From assembly GCF_000801105.2 (NCBI RefSeq), contig NC_079516.1, positions 44,434,908-44,498,907 of the forward strand: a stretch of DNA of 64,000 bases, written 5' to 3'. Below, one piece after another: positions 12,516-25,941 of the stretch. The position numbers and the translations under genes are program-made. The DNA is from Raphanus sativus (lineage: Eukaryota > Streptophyta > Magnoliopsida > Brassicales > Brassicaceae). Under the pieces are notes generated by a model that had not been told where the DNA came from, did not search any database, and worked only from the letters and a program-made list of their open reading frames with translations. How positions within the stretch are numbered: position 1 is the first letter of the stretch; each line of letters begins with the position of its first letter.

Positions 12516-13359
12516 ACAATTGGAGGAGGAGGAGGAGGGAAATGAGGGAACCCTAGATTTTGAAATTGGTGTCTCAATCTATCTATCGTCTCTGAGGGAA
12601 ACTCCAAACTAAATTAGAGTCGTGAAAATTGTGGGAGATGGGGCCATTGATGGAGCAGCGAGAATCCAGAGAGAACAAGCTATTTCAAAATATTGGTTCA
12701 CCATTCAATCATCGACACATCCCTTTTCATAACATTTACTATTTTTATTTTTTTATAATATTTGTTGTAAAGAAAAAAAATAATATATCAGATTTAGGCA
12801 ACACTCCACAACTTTTTTTCTTTCATTTTTAGCAATCTCTAGTTATTAAGAAGGTTTTTCTTCCTGGCCTCAACTTAATTAAGAAATATATTCTCCCAAA
12901 TATATTAATCTTTGTAGTTAAGACTTACCACTTTTTACATTCTTTCTGTGGTCACTATCTACTTAAATAGGAATGTTTTTGTTCTTGTTCTTGTCCTCAG
13001 CTTAATCAAAGAAATTTATTTTGCCGGAAAAGATATTATTTTTACGCGTTTATAAAAAATATCATCAATGTGCCAATTTCAATTTTTGTTTTTTTTCTTA
13101 ATCTACTTAGCCAACCGTTTGGAATCCGCGTGAAAAGCTGTTTCTATAAAAAAGATGCATTTGTATGTATAGTTTTCTTTGTGAACAGAACAGGGCCTAT
13201 TTTGTGAACTTATATGATATGTTTGTTTTTGGTTCCCAAAATTCAAATGTCAATATACATTTGAAATATCTAACTTTTAAATCGTCATATATGGAACAGT
13301 TAATATTTAAAATATAATTGCTTTAAGCTTTATATATTTTAGGATCGGCTAGCACAATA
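12390..13359. other. GCS 5' flank and AT-rich intergenic DNA
   Basis: The first 200 bases are the GCS leader and proximal promoter. The remainder is AT-rich and shows no gene, RNA gene or clear element. Confidence 0.5.
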
Positions 13360-13628
13360 TTCCCTCTGTTTCTAAAAGATCCATGTTCTAGAATTTTCAC
13401 ATTTTTAATAAAATATATTAAAACTTAGCTATAAATGCATAGTTTTCTGTAATTTTATATTTTCTATATTTTTAAACCAATAAAACTTTATAAAATGTAA
13501 TTAATGTTTTTGAACTTCATAATTTTTCATTATTAGTTGACAAATATTGCATTGGAAATATGAAAAAATGTATCTTTTTGAAACAAAATTTTTCTCTAGA
13601 ATATGAATCTTTTAGAAACAGAAGGGAG
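13360..13628. mobile_element. Stowaway-like MITE (269 bp)
   Basis: The ends are inverted: left TTCCCTCTGTTTCTAAAAGA, right (other strand) CTCCCTTCTGTTTCTAAAAG. Both ends are flanked by TA, as expected for Tc1/mariner-type insertions. The interior is AT-rich and non-coding. The sequence differs from the two MITEs at 25686 and 37404, so it belongs to another subfamily. Confidence 0.75.
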
Positions 13629-15344
13629 TATATAAGTTTTGGACAAGTTTCTGTTCTTCATGACTTTTATATAATCATATTTTCGATTTGGGTTAGTGAC
13701 TACTGATTCACCTAAATGATTTTTCTTTTGTAAATATTGATGAAATATCTTTACCGTTATTTCCATATATCATAGTGAAAAGCTAATATCGCCTCAATTT
13801 CTGCAAGAGACTTTTAGCTAAAGAAACCACAAAGGTTGATTAGTCTAGGATTGTTCTTAGAGTTTTTTTTTTTTTTGCTAAAAGGATTGTTCTTAGAGTG
13901 TTTTTTTTTTTTTGCTAAGAGGATTGTTCTTAGAGTTAAACTGGATATTGTTATCCTAATATGAAGTAAATTTGGCGGCAAAAGATGCCAGAATGTTATG
14001 CAAGAATCTTTCAAGGAGATGGACCATCATGTTCTCCTTTTCAAACAGAGTATCGCAAGTGATGACAGCTTGGATACATGTGTTTTTCTTTGAAAAAAAA
14101 ATTATATTATACGTGACAACAAAATTTATTTTCATATATTATATTTTTTATTTATTAAGACCTAATCAGTGATCTGTTTTGTGGATTTAATATTCGTGTG
14201 GGTATATCCTATGCATCTTCTTCTCTGATGTGACTATAAATTTATGATTTTGTTTGCTTGCTGTGTTCTTCAAATCAACATTTAGTGGAAAAAGTAGTTG
14301 GTTTATTATATTACTGAGATTTCTAGTTAGATGAGATCACTGGATTGATAAATTTCACATCTTTTTGGGTTAGTTTAAAATGATGTATAAAATATACACA
14401 TACTATATTGTGTAAGCCAGCAAAACTATGTTTGTTTTCACTATGTTAAATTTTTATTCTTTTCTTTTAACTATTTAGTTTTTATTACATATTTAACAAG
14501 AAAATAAATTCAAAATGAGTTTTTCTTTTTTTTTGGGGGGGGGGGAGGAAGGTCAAACAGTAACTCCGAGTAATGCAAATGAATAAAATGAAAACAATAT
14601 CTTTGAATTCAAGATGTGCAGTGTCCTATTGTTTTTGACTGACAACTATTGTTTTTATAAAGCTTTACATAAACATCCAACAACAAAACCATTTGGCATA
14701 CGGTTGGCCGCTTGATTTCAATTTTGAACCAACTATTTGAAGTATTCACATGTCCGATTGTAATCAAATGACGTTTTACTTCTAAGACTCTAACCACCTA
14801 AAAAACTATGCTAGCAATCAAGTCGTACCAAACTACATGCTGAAAGAGACGAGCCGGGCCTTTATAAGGAGGATAGAGGCACCCAACTCATGACGACCTA
14901 AACTATCATGCTGAAACCCTAAATATACTCAAACTATCAATCTGAAATTGACCGATCCAGGCTTTATAAGGAAACAGTGGTACCCAAATCATGATAAACA
15001 CAATAAAGATTGCACATGCACATAAAGCACACGCACACGCAAAAAGTTAAAAATGTAACTATTATTATTACGAAAGGCCATGTGAGCAAGAAGACACAAG
15101 TGTTTGAAACATCCCTCTGGTGTTTTGTCTCAATCAATATTTGTTTTTAGAGAAACAAGTTTGATCTCAGTTCTTTTCAAACGCCAACTTTTGCGTTGAA
15201 AAGTTTTTATATGAATAAACTATACAAAGAAGATAAGCAAATCATTTTTTTGTTATGCTATAAATTTTATTATGATAACCTTAGAGTGGTATTAAGTAAA
15301 GTACATAGCAGATCCTGAGTTTGATGCAAACATGAAACCGTTTA
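13629..15344. other. AT-rich intergenic DNA with small tandem repeats
   Basis: No gene is supported. Three copies of a 36-37 bp unit (AGGATTGTTCTTAGAG plus a T-run and TTGCTAA) start at 13847, 13883 and 13920. A run of about ten G lies near 14535. Around 14822-15000 an approximately 110-bp segment containing CTTTATAAGGA and ACCCAA(A/C)TCATGA is imperfectly duplicated. Confidence 0.5.
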
Positions 15345-15660
15345 GAAAAACTCACACCACAGAATCAAACACTTTGCTTTGTTTCCTATCAAGTGACGAA
15401 GAAACAAACTAGCTGCAACGCTCACGTCCAAGCTCTCCACAGCTAGAAAAGTTCTGAATCCTTCAACTTCCCCATCTTTAGACTCTGTAACTACTACATT
15501 GTTAGGCATATTACCGCTAATCCGAACTAATTCAGTCCATGATCTCTCTACTAATGGCGTTGTTAAACCAGTTCCTTCATTCCCTAGGACAAGAATTGAC
15601 GTGCTACCGGGTGAAACCTCATTCAAAACAAACATCAATTTGAAGAAACCGAACCACCAA
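15345..15660 (-). pseudogene. SpoU-type RNA methyltransferase, C-terminal fragment
   Basis: On the minus strand about 85 residues match the C-terminal SPOUT domain of a SpoU tRNA/rRNA 2'-O-methyltransferase. Visible motifs are ILVLGNEGTGL (AdoMet-binding loop) and LDVSVAASLFLRHL, in the place of the usual 'N-V-S-x-A' motif. Upstream of NEVSPG the frame turns into non-homologous, intron-like sequence, and the hexokinase relic starts about 260 bp further on, so the N-terminal domain and most of the catalytic domain are missing. The position beside GCS and HXK2 matches Arabidopsis At2g19870 (from memory). A live short protein is unlikely, though expression is not excluded. Confidence 0.75.
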
Positions 15661-15923
15661 CCGTTCTGATATGTGATGAGTATCAAAATGAGCGATACCC
15701 GTATGTAACCCAATACCTTCTTATTGAGCAAAAGACCTGTTGACAAGAGATAGCTATACTGATAACTAAGCCAAAAATGCATCCACAACAACAACAGTAA
15801 GATCTTTTTTTTTTTGAACAACAAACAGTAAGATCTTCATTTGTAATCTGGATAAAAATTGTATATGATCATTTATAGAATGAACTGTCAAAATATATAG
15901 TTCAACTTGTCAATTCAACTTGT

Positions 15924-17343
<1,420 letters not shown>

Positions 17344-18624
17344 GTGCTCGGGCTAGACATGATTGCTGCGATCAAGGATTTCATCATGAGAATGGTGAAT
17401 AGACAAGAACTGGTTAAGCCTACCGAATGGTCCAAACTTCCCCCTGATGTTTTGCGAGAGATCTTGGAAACATTGAGCCCTCTTGATTCTCACCGAGCAA
17501 AACTCGTTTGCTCAGATTGGTATACCGTCTGGAAAACATGCGATAATCTGCCTCCATGTCCGCTTCAGATCATACACATAGGTGGTTCTCCGATCTTGTC
17601 CGAACGCTACGAAATTGAACCAGACGACGGACAAGATTTACACAAGAACCCTCGCCGGATCATACACGACGAAGGTGGTTCTTCTACCTGGTCGGAAAAC
17701 ATTCAATACCCAAGTAAACTCGGCGGACAAAATTTTGAGTGGTGCTCTTGTATGGCTAGTTACGGGAGTTGGCTCCTGATATATCAGTGTGAAATCTATC
17801 TTTTGAACCTTACAACGTTTGAAAGGATCAATCTTCCAACAATGAACATGCCACGACGTGATAGGAATCATAATTGGGAACGTGGACCTTTGGACGGGGA
17901 AGAAGTGTCGGAAGACGATCTCCAATGGAAAAACGCAGCTGTTCTGTGGATAGACGACACGTCACGTGATTATTTAGTTGCATGGATATTCCGACAGACT
18001 TACTTGATCTCACACAAGAAAGGAGATGATTCGTGGTCCAGTTTCAATATCCAGGGCGAAGGTTCGGGTTTCATGGATGCGGCTTACAGGAACGGTAAGC
18101 TTTACGTGTTGACAGCTGATAAGCACATCAATATTTTCGATTTCTCTCGAGATTTACCTAGAAAGTTAAACAGTTATAAGTATCGTCCTTTTCGCTTTGA
18201 TGAGAAACCGTGGGAAAGTATTTGGAAGACTAGACTAGCTGTTAAGGAATCTGGAGAGGTTCTCATCGTCTTGAGTTTAGAAAATTTGAAGAACGATCAA
18301 GAGAAGCTTTTGTTTTACGTATTTAAGATGAATCTTGAGAGTTTTAAGTGGGAGAGAGTATATTCTATTGGAGACAATGAGATGTTGTTTTTTGGTCATG
18401 GTTTTACGGTAAAAGCACCGGTTGAAGATCGTTTTGGTCATCATGGAATCAAGAGTGATACAATAAATTTCGTTGAAGATGATGTTTGGCCAGATCATGA
18501 TGATGATCATGATTCGGTCTGCGGTGTCTTCGATCTTGCTACGAGTAGAATCGAATGGCCTAAGAAAACATGTTACTACATAAGCAGAACTCAATGGTTT
18601 GTTCCTGGAGTTGCTTATTATTAG
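17344..18624 (+). CDS. F-box protein with DUF295 domain
   Basis: A single open frame of 426 codons with no introns. The F-box lies at about residues 29-64 (WSKLPPDVLREILETLSPL ... RAKLVCSDWY ... W), the segment that binds SKP1 in SCF ubiquitin ligases. The rest resembles the DUF295 (KIB1-4 type) beta-propeller-like domain, including the terminal pattern GVFDLATSRIEW ... WFVPG. An alternative start lies at 17359 (MIAAIKDF). The target is unknown. This family expands fast in Brassicaceae and its members are often lineage-specific; I do not recall this gene in the Arabidopsis interval. The open frame is intact although both genes on its left are decayed. Confidence 0.85.
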   Translation: MLGLDMIAAIKDFIMRMVNRQELVKPTEWSKLPPDVLREILETLSPLDSHRAKLVCSDWYTVWKTCDNLPPCPLQIIHIGGSPILSERYEIEPDDGQDLHKNPRRIIHDEGGSSTWSENIQYPSKLGGQNFEWCSCMASYGSWLLIYQCEIYLLNLTTFERINLPTMNMPRRDRNHNWERGPLDGEEVSEDDLQWKNAAVLWIDDTSRDYLVAWIFRQTYLISHKKGDDSWSSFNIQGEGSGFMDAAYRNGKLYVLTADKHINIFDFSRDLPRKLNSYKYRPFRFDEKPWESIWKTRLAVKESGEVLIVLSLENLKNDQEKLLFYVFKMNLESFKWERVYSIGDNEMLFFGHGFTVKAPVEDRFGHHGIKSDTINFVEDDVWPDHDDDHDSVCGVFDLATSRIEWPKKTCYYISRTQWFVPGVAYY

Positions 18625-20492
18625 TCTTTTTGTTTTAAGTAGTTTTCTTCAGTTTTGATGAAGTGAATTTGTTTCTTGACTTATTCGTGTTTTACCAAAT
18701 ATCTCTGTGGAGCTCTCTTCATTGTTAGACAATTACGCTCAATTTTTTGAACGAAAATCTCACTAATTATTTGTTCTCGCTTTGATTTACATTTACATTG
18801 CCGTTGTTGATATTGTTTAGTACCGAGAGCTTCGATAATTGTTTGTGAGTTGCATTTTATAACCATTTAATTGTGTTGTTAAATTCAGTGTTTAAGATTT
18901 GTTCTTTCAAATATCAAACAGAAGTGTTCTAGCAGTTGCATTTAAACCAAACTCTAAACATGATTTGTTCTATACAACCCAGAGGTTTGAAAATGATGGT
19001 CAATCCTTCATTAGTGATTAGATCAAAGGACACATGAGAAAGATTAGCCCACATCGGAGATTATTTAAACGAAGGAAGGAGAGTTTCCTACTCTCCATAA
19101 ATCATGTTGAACTAACTTATTGCGCAGAGAAACTGAATGGATGTGAAAACGTACCGCATTATTAGTCAAATTATGAATCAGCACACGTATGTCCTTACCC
19201 CAGGCGTAGTCAGAATCCTCAAGTTTTACCATACGAAGGTGACTTGCCATAAAACACCCACAGTGAAATCTGAGTGTTTATTTGCTCATCTTTCGAAGAT
19301 AGCATTAGGAACTTAAATCTGAGGAACGTCTTCTTGCGACCAAGTTACCGAAATGGACGCCTTCAAGAATTTCAAAGCAGATTTTGACCTAGATTCTCAA
19401 CAGAAAACTGGGGCTTTATCAGAAGAAGTTAGGAATCGAAAAAGTTTCTGGACCACCTATGCTCAACGACACAAGTACTTCACACAACACTTTGCTGGAT
19501 TTAATTTAGATTCGGGAAATAAACTATACTCTTTTCTCTCGTTTTTATTTGTGCATCTGCTTAAGTAACTAAACATATATGATAATATTATGAGAAGATT
19601 GGTATTTTCCTGTGCACCAAGTGCAGAAATAAAAGTTTTAAAATTGAAATTATATCTTAAATAAAATTTTGTTACCTTTTAACTTTATTATTTGCTTAAC
19701 ATATTTAATTTTAATTATATGTTAAATTAAAATAAAATAAATTACTTCTAGTTAAATTTAAATTTAATCATATATATATAATTAAGAGAAAAATTCTTTA
19801 GGTATATAATTATAAAAACATAAAATAAAAATAATATTTCTAAAATTCGAAAAATATTAAAAAGAAACTAATGGTATTTGATTAGAACATTAATTTTTAA
19901 AAAAATTGCAAAATTGTTTGAAGGATTGTTTTAGTAATAAAATTATACAATTATAAAAAATAGAATTAATGGTAAATATTTATCCTTCTATTTTTACTAT
20001 TATATTGTTACATTGATGATGATATATGAGTTATTTATTATCATATTCTAAAAAATTCACGAAAAATATAAATGAACATTAATGGTAAATGATCATGTCA
20101 CAATAATTTTGATCGATGTCATCGTTTTTAGCATGTCATGTTATTATTATTTTTTTAAAAATTAATATGATGATGATATATGACAAATTAATTCTCAAAA
20201 ACGTCTAAGAAATATCATAGAATAGCACTAAAATTTTTTTATCCCATAAATAATTTTAATGGTTATAATAATTAAAATAAATTCCACTAAAGAGGTAAAA
20301 CACATTTGTACTCTTCGTATTAACTAATCTATAATTGAGTTTAGATTGTTGGGGAGGGGTGAGTTTAGGATTTGAGTTTAAATTTAGGGTATAAAACTTA
20401 AAATAATAATTTAAAAATATATTAGAAAAAGTTTTAAAAGATTTTTTTTTTTTAAAAATAATAATTGAAAAATATTTTTGAATATTTTCCAA
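18625..20492. other. Gene-poor region with possible coding relics
   Basis: The 3' flank of the F-box gene, then AT-rich DNA. Short open frames at 19065-19250 (minus) and 19353-19568 (plus, starting MDAFKNFKADFDLDSQQ) lie in locally GC-richer sequence that could be a gene relic, but I recognise neither and codon choice is not persuasive. From 19600 to 20490 the sequence is almost pure AT-rich with no feature. Confidence 0.4.
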
Positions 20493-20989
20493 TAGCACTA
20501 CAAGAAAACATCGGTATTCTGAGGTATATACCGAGGGAAAATGAGTTCCTCGGAATTTTCTGACGAAAAATCGAGGAAATACCGAGGAAACCAAGAAATA
20601 TGGTTTCCTCGGTATTTCCTCGAAAAATTTCGAGGAAATTGCGAGGAAGACACATTTCCTCGAAAAATTTCGAGGAAATTGCGAGGAAGACACATTTTCT
20701 CGGTATTTTTCGAGGGAATACCGAGGGACAATAGGGTTTCCTCGAAATTTCCTCGGAATGTCCCTTCACGGTTGAGGGGTTTGATTTAAAACCCCTTGTT
20801 CGTCGAAATACCTTCGAAATATTTCGAGGAAATTTCGACGAAACAAATGATTTTCGGTATTTCCTCGAAATTCCCTCACAATATTCCGAGGGAATTTCGA
20901 GGAATAAGGGGTTTTAAACCGAAAACAACGTTTTGCGGATTGAATAACACGTATATAATCTTCATTAAGTGTCTTAGGCAGATTATGAA

Positions 20990-21583
20990 GTCAAACTTTA
21001 GGGTTTTAAACCGAAAATAATGTTTTGCGGATTGAACAGAAACCACACAACATAAGAGAAACACTTATACATTTTAATAAACGTTAAAGGGAATACTTAC
21101 AATTATTTTTGTAATTATGTTATTTCATTGTTTATGATCATCTATACAAAGAAACCTCATTAGTATGAATTACATTTGTATAAGAAATGACATAGAAGAA
21201 AAAAATCGATGTTTTCAAAACTCCAAACCCTGTTTCCTCGAAATTTCCTCACAATATTGTGAGGAAATTTCGAGGAACCAACTTTCAAACCCTGTTTCCT
21301 CGAAATTTCCTCACAATATTGTGAGGAAATTTCGAGGAAACAGGGTTTGAGGTTTTGAAAACATCGATTTTTTTCCTCTATGTCATTTCTTATACAAATG
21401 TAATTCACACTAATGAGGTTTCTTTGTATAGATGATCATAAACAATGAAATAATACAATTACAAAAATAATTGTAAGTATTCCCTTTAACGTTTATTAAA
21501 ATGTATAAGTGTTTCTCTTATGTTGTGTGGTTTCCGTTCAATCCGCAAAACATTATTTTCGGTTTAAAACCCTAAAGTTTGAC
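20990..21583. repeat. Long palindrome inside the CACTA element
   Basis: The left arm begins GTCAAACTTTAGGGTTTTAA at 20990. The right arm ends with the complementary sequence at 21583. The arms are about 280 bp and stay near-identical through TGTTTTGCGGATTGAAC, ATAAGAGAAACACTTATAC and GTATAAGAAATGACATAG. The centre near 21287 is made of TTTCCTCGAAATTTCCTCAC palindromes. A further direct copy of the left arm's inner half follows at about 21605-21800. A transcript across it would fold into a long hairpin. Confidence 0.85.
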
Positions 21584-21989
21584 GTCATTTTTGTAATTGT
21601 GTTATTTCATTATTTTCATTTTTGTGGGAATATTTACAATTATTTTTGTAATTGTGTTATTTCATTGTTTATGATCATCTATACAAAGAAACCTCATTAG
21701 TATGAATTACATTTGTATAAGAAATGACATAGAGGAAAAAAGTCGATGTTTTCAAAACCCCAAACCCTGTTTCCTCGAAATTTCCTCACAATATTGTGAG
21801 AAATTTCGAGGAACCTGCTTTCAAACCTGTTTCCTCGAAATTTCCTCACAATATTGTGAGGAAATATCGAGGAACCTGCTTTCCTCGGAATATTTTTCAT
21901 TAACCCGGCAACCCTAGCCGCCAAACGTTTCGCGAAAATTAGATTAGAAGATTTCGAGGAAATTTCGAGGAACCTTAGACGTCTCATAA

Positions 21990-22145
21990 ATTAGGTTTTA
22001 CGTTCTTCTCTTCCCCATTTCTCTCTGCCTCTCCTCTCTTCCTCTCCTCTCTTGCGCGGCCTCCTTCCTCTCCTCTTTTCCTCTGCGCGGCAAATCCCCT
22101 CTCTTCCTCTCCTCTCTTCCTCTCCTCTCTTCCTATCATGTAAGT
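21990..22145 (+). other. CT-rich leader-like segment in the CACTA element
   Basis: About 130 bp of CTCTTCCTCTCCTCTCTTCC-type sequence, including two TGCGCGGC motifs, ends with ATG directly overlapping a perfect splice donor (GTAAGT at 22140-22145). This looks like the 5' untranslated exon of a gene, either the ancestral transposon gene or a captured host leader. No downstream coding exon was recognised before 23516. Confidence 0.4.
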
Positions 22146-23519
22146 TCATCTCTCTTCTCTTCCTCTCTTCATAGATCGATTCTTTGGATGTTAGATCTCG
22201 AAATTTAGGTTGTTAGGAAGGAAATTCTAGGATTGAATGGATAGCTTAGGATTTTCAAGTTTGGATTGTTGTTTGGATTGTTGTTATATATTTTTTTAGT
22301 TCTTTGTGTTTTGGGTAAAATTCAAAACGTTTTTCATGTTTTAAAACGTTTTTTGATTTTTTAAAACATTTTTTGATTTTTAAAAATGTGTATATGATTT
22401 TTTAAAACGTTTTTTGTTTTTTTTTAAAACGTTTTTTTATTTTTAAAAATGTGTATATAATTTTAAAACGTTTTTGAATTTTTAAAACGTTTTTTGATTT
22501 TTTAAAACTATTTTTATATATTAAAACTATTTTTGTACTTATTAAACTATTTTTATATATTAAAACTATTTTTGTAATTATTAAACTATTTATATATATT
22601 AAAACTTTTTTTGTAATTATGAAATTGTTGTTTTATTTTTTTCGATTTATTTTGTGTTTTGGTTAAAATTCAAAACGTTTTTTGTGTTTTAAAACGTTTT
22701 TTGATTTTTTAAAACGTTTTTTGATTTTTAAAAATGTGCATATGATTTTTTAAAACGTTTTTTGTAATTACAAAACTATTTTTTATATATTTAAACTCTT
22801 TTTTATATATTTAAATTATTTTTGTAATTATTAAACTATTTTTATATATATTAAAACGTTTTTTAAAGTTTACAGTAATAATAAAACGTTTTTTATAAAT
22901 TTTAAAAATACTTAAAAACCTTTTCTATATTTATAAACGATTTGTAATTTTTTATAAATATAAATAAATAATATATATATATATATATGTATAAATCATG
23001 TATACTAAAAACTATATATAGTAATTATTAAACTATTTTTTTATATATTTATATTTTTGTGATTAAAAACTATTTTGGATTTTAAAAATTTTTATTTATT
23101 AAAACTAATTTTTAATATATTTTAATTTGTACAATTTTGAATTATATTATCTAATATATTTTCAATTTCAATTTTTATTTTATATTTTATATTTCGAATT
23201 TCATTAAAAAATTAATATTTTTTTTTATTTTTTTTTTTTGAAAATTTCGAGGAAAGAGTTCCCTCAGAATATTTCGACGACCACGTCCGTAGGAAAATTT
23301 TGAGGACTTTTGTGACGAACCCTCGTCCTCACAGTTTCCTCGGAATTACTGTTTCTCGAAATTCCGTCAGAAAATTTTGAGGAAATTTCGAGAGAAAATG
23401 AAATTTCGAGGAGTTTTTTTCGAGGACCTTTTTCCTCGGTATGTCGTCGGAATACGGTTATTCCGACGACATACTGAGGAAAAAGTTCCTCAGTATCTGC
23501 GTGTTTTCTTGTAGTGTAG

Positions 23520-25685
23520 TAAAAATGCTTTTTATATCTTTTAATATTTATATATACAGAGTAATGGTATAAATATGTTTTACCTTTTCAATGTAATATG
23601 TTTTGGTTATTTTTTATTTTTATATTATTTTGGTCATAAAAATATTTTGGGAGATTTTCTCATGAATAGTTATCTATCATAACATCTCATTTTTCTCTCT
23701 TCTATAGTGTGAGATTTAATACTGTTTTTAATGGACTATTAGACCATCTTCAATAGTTCATTCTATATATTTTTCAAAAGAGAGTAGTTCTATCAAAGAA
23801 TTGAGTTCTATTGTAATAATATTTTATTTTAGAATAAAAAATAAAATGATGAAGAAAAATAAATGAATTACTTTATTTATAGAGTAAACTATTTTTTACT
23901 CTATAATAAAATGGAATAATTTCCACTCTTTTTGTTTGACAACGATCATTTTCACTATAAATATTTTAGTGTGGAAGATAGAATATAGTAGAAATATATA
24001 TTCTTATTAATACATAAATAACGATAAAACTCTTTTGTTTCGTATAAATGCTAAGGATGGCGCATGCGATAAAGATTTAGAAAATGTGTTGAGTATGATG
24101 ATAATGTGCATTCCAGAGTCAAACGGAAGAAAAAATATACTCATCATTTAGGGATGAAGAAAAAAAATTATCAGTGTGAAACTCAATTTGTGGACTCTTT
24201 TGCTTTACTTCATCGCTTTCAAACACGATTCTCACAAATTATTTAAAAAGTATATTTAAGATCTAAATTGAATAAATATTCCTTAAGAATTATAATTTTA
24301 TAACAGTCAATATTTGTACGCAATGTATGATACTTTAATATAAGCCACATGATTGGTTATTTAATTTTGAAAGACCAAGTGCATTGATCTTTGGGTAATG
24401 GGTCAATAAGGCATATCAAATTATCTATTCTCATTGCAGTAATTGACAAGTAGGTTTGCAACAAGCTCTTCCTAACATGAGCACTAGGTGGCCACCCCAC
24501 GAACCTTTTCTCACGTGGTTGTACACATTTAAATGATCATTTTAGTCCATGTTCAGTATTTTTTGTATTTTTTTAAATGAAAAAGGGCATAGTATTTTTT
24601 TGTATTTCTTGCATCATCTATCTATAATATCATAATACAACATCTAGTGTTTTTTTTTGTATTTTATGCATCATCTATATATAATATCATAATACAACTA
24701 GATATTGCATTCAGATGTTATATGTTTTTATAGTTACTATTTGCATTCAAATGCAACATCTATATGCTAAATTGTTTTCGCTTTTTATTTTATATTTTCA
24801 TTTGAATACTAGTTGTTTAAAATATTAAAATAACAAACTTTTTATTCTTAATAATGAACTGATTATAACATTTAAATAAATATATATATATTTTTTAAAG
24901 AAACGAGATTTTACGGGTTTTGTCAAGACTTTTAATTTTATGATTTTGACAGAAATACATTATCCATGATTTTAGTAGAGAAAAACAATTTTATAAAAAT
25001 TTTACAATATTGTTTTTTTTTTATAAAGTTTTTTTTACAATATTGTTTCATTATAATTTTTATATTCATTACAATTTCATAATTATTACATTATATAAAC
25101 ATACACAATTTCGTTTGGTATTTCATTATATTTAATAACTTTCTAATATCTATAAATTCAAAGTAATATTTTTTTTTAGTAATTCACTTTGCGCATATCA
25201 GGGATTATCATCTAGTATTATTATATAGTTAATTAATTCTTCTTTGATTGCTTAATTACTATTTCACTATACTTTCAATTCTAAGTGCGTTATGACCAAA
25301 CCTAATTATCAGTGTGTGTAAACATCACACTAACACTACGGCTACGGGGACCGAATCTATTGAACTTTATACATATCCACATCTATTTTGTATGATTTAT
25401 ACGTATAATATAAATTTCTTTATCATCGATACTTCGCTTTATTTTTGTTTAAAAACAGTGAGCTGGCGTCTTAAATACCCAAACATAAAATTCATATGAT
25501 CGTCTGTCCATTAGCTAGATTCAAATAAGTTTTTTTTTTATTTTAATGATAATTTTCCCGAACACTCTTTTGTTTTTATTTTGAGACATTAGTTGTGTGC
25601 TTGGGTAGGTACCTAGATATAAGAAACATACGATTGTTTGTCCATTAGCTACATTCAAATGTTTTTTTATTCATCTAAATATCTA
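23520..25685. other. AT-rich intergenic DNA, probable old transposons
   Basis: No gene seen. Around 24600-24710 an approximately 85-bp unit (GCATCATCTAT(C/A)TATAATATC) is duplicated. At 25186-25215 the sequence GCGCATATCAGGGATTATCATCTAG followed by T resembles a decayed Helitron 3' end whose hairpin has lost its pairing. I cannot place its 5' end. Confidence 0.35.
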
Positions 25686-25941
25686 CTCCCTCTGTACCAT
25701 TTTAAATGATGTTTAAGGTTTTTATATAATTATTAAGAAAATACAAATTTTTATGCACTTTATCTTGGTTATATAAAAATCACATTAAATAAAACAAGTT
25801 TAACCAATAACAAAATAGTACATGATTTTGTAATTGATCACAAATTTTGAATGACATTTAATTTTACCTAGAATAGTGAGAACATCACATATTATGAACC
25901 AAAATAAAAATCTTAAAACTTCGCTTAAAGTGGAACAGAGG
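25686..25941. mobile_element. Stowaway-like MITE, copy 1
   Basis: Begins CTCCCTCTGTACCATTTTAA after TA. It ends near GCTTAAAGTGGAACAGAGG, where the last bases of the right terminal repeat have mutated. It is very similar along its whole length to the copy at 37404-37662, sharing for example TTTATGCACTTTATCTTGG and GAATGACATTTAATTTTACC. The less perfect end suggests this is the older insertion or has drifted more. Confidence 0.8.

Larger units (their letters stand above)
20496..23516. mobile_element. Non-autonomous CACTA (En/Spm) element, 3.0 kb
   Basis: Terminal inverted repeats are exact over 15 bp: CACTACAAGAAAACA at the left and its complement ending TTTTCTTGTAGTG at the right. The flanking trinucleotide TAG (20493-20495 and 23517-23519) is the 3-bp target duplication of the CACTA superfamily. 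Subterminal DNA (20510-20900 and 23240-23500) is packed with direct and inverted copies of TTTCCTCG(A/G)AATTTCCTCG-like units, the kind of array that binds transposase. No transposase is encoded. The interior has a long palindrome, a CT-rich leader-like stretch, and AT-rich DNA with recurring TTTTAAAACGTTTTT motifs. All open frames inside are repeat translations. Confidence 0.92.

Noticed and set aside
15661..15824. N-terminal extension of the SpoU fragment
   Set aside because: Hydrophobic, low-complexity translation of intron-like T-rich DNA with no similarity to the methyltransferase family.
19047..19069. Possible snRNA promoter (CCCACATCG plus TTATTTAAA)
   Set aside because: The distance between the two motifs is only a few bases, whereas plant snRNA genes need about 24 or 34, and no U-snRNA sequence follows.
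20541..21987. Open frames on both strands with identical peptides such as MNYICIRNDIEEK
   Set aside because: They are mirror translations of the palindrome and of TTTCCTCG repeats in the CACTA element, not genes.
24600..25215. A full Helitron ending at 25215
   Set aside because: CTAG|T and the ATTATCAT spacer are present but the hairpin does not pair and no credible 5' end was found; kept only as a remark.
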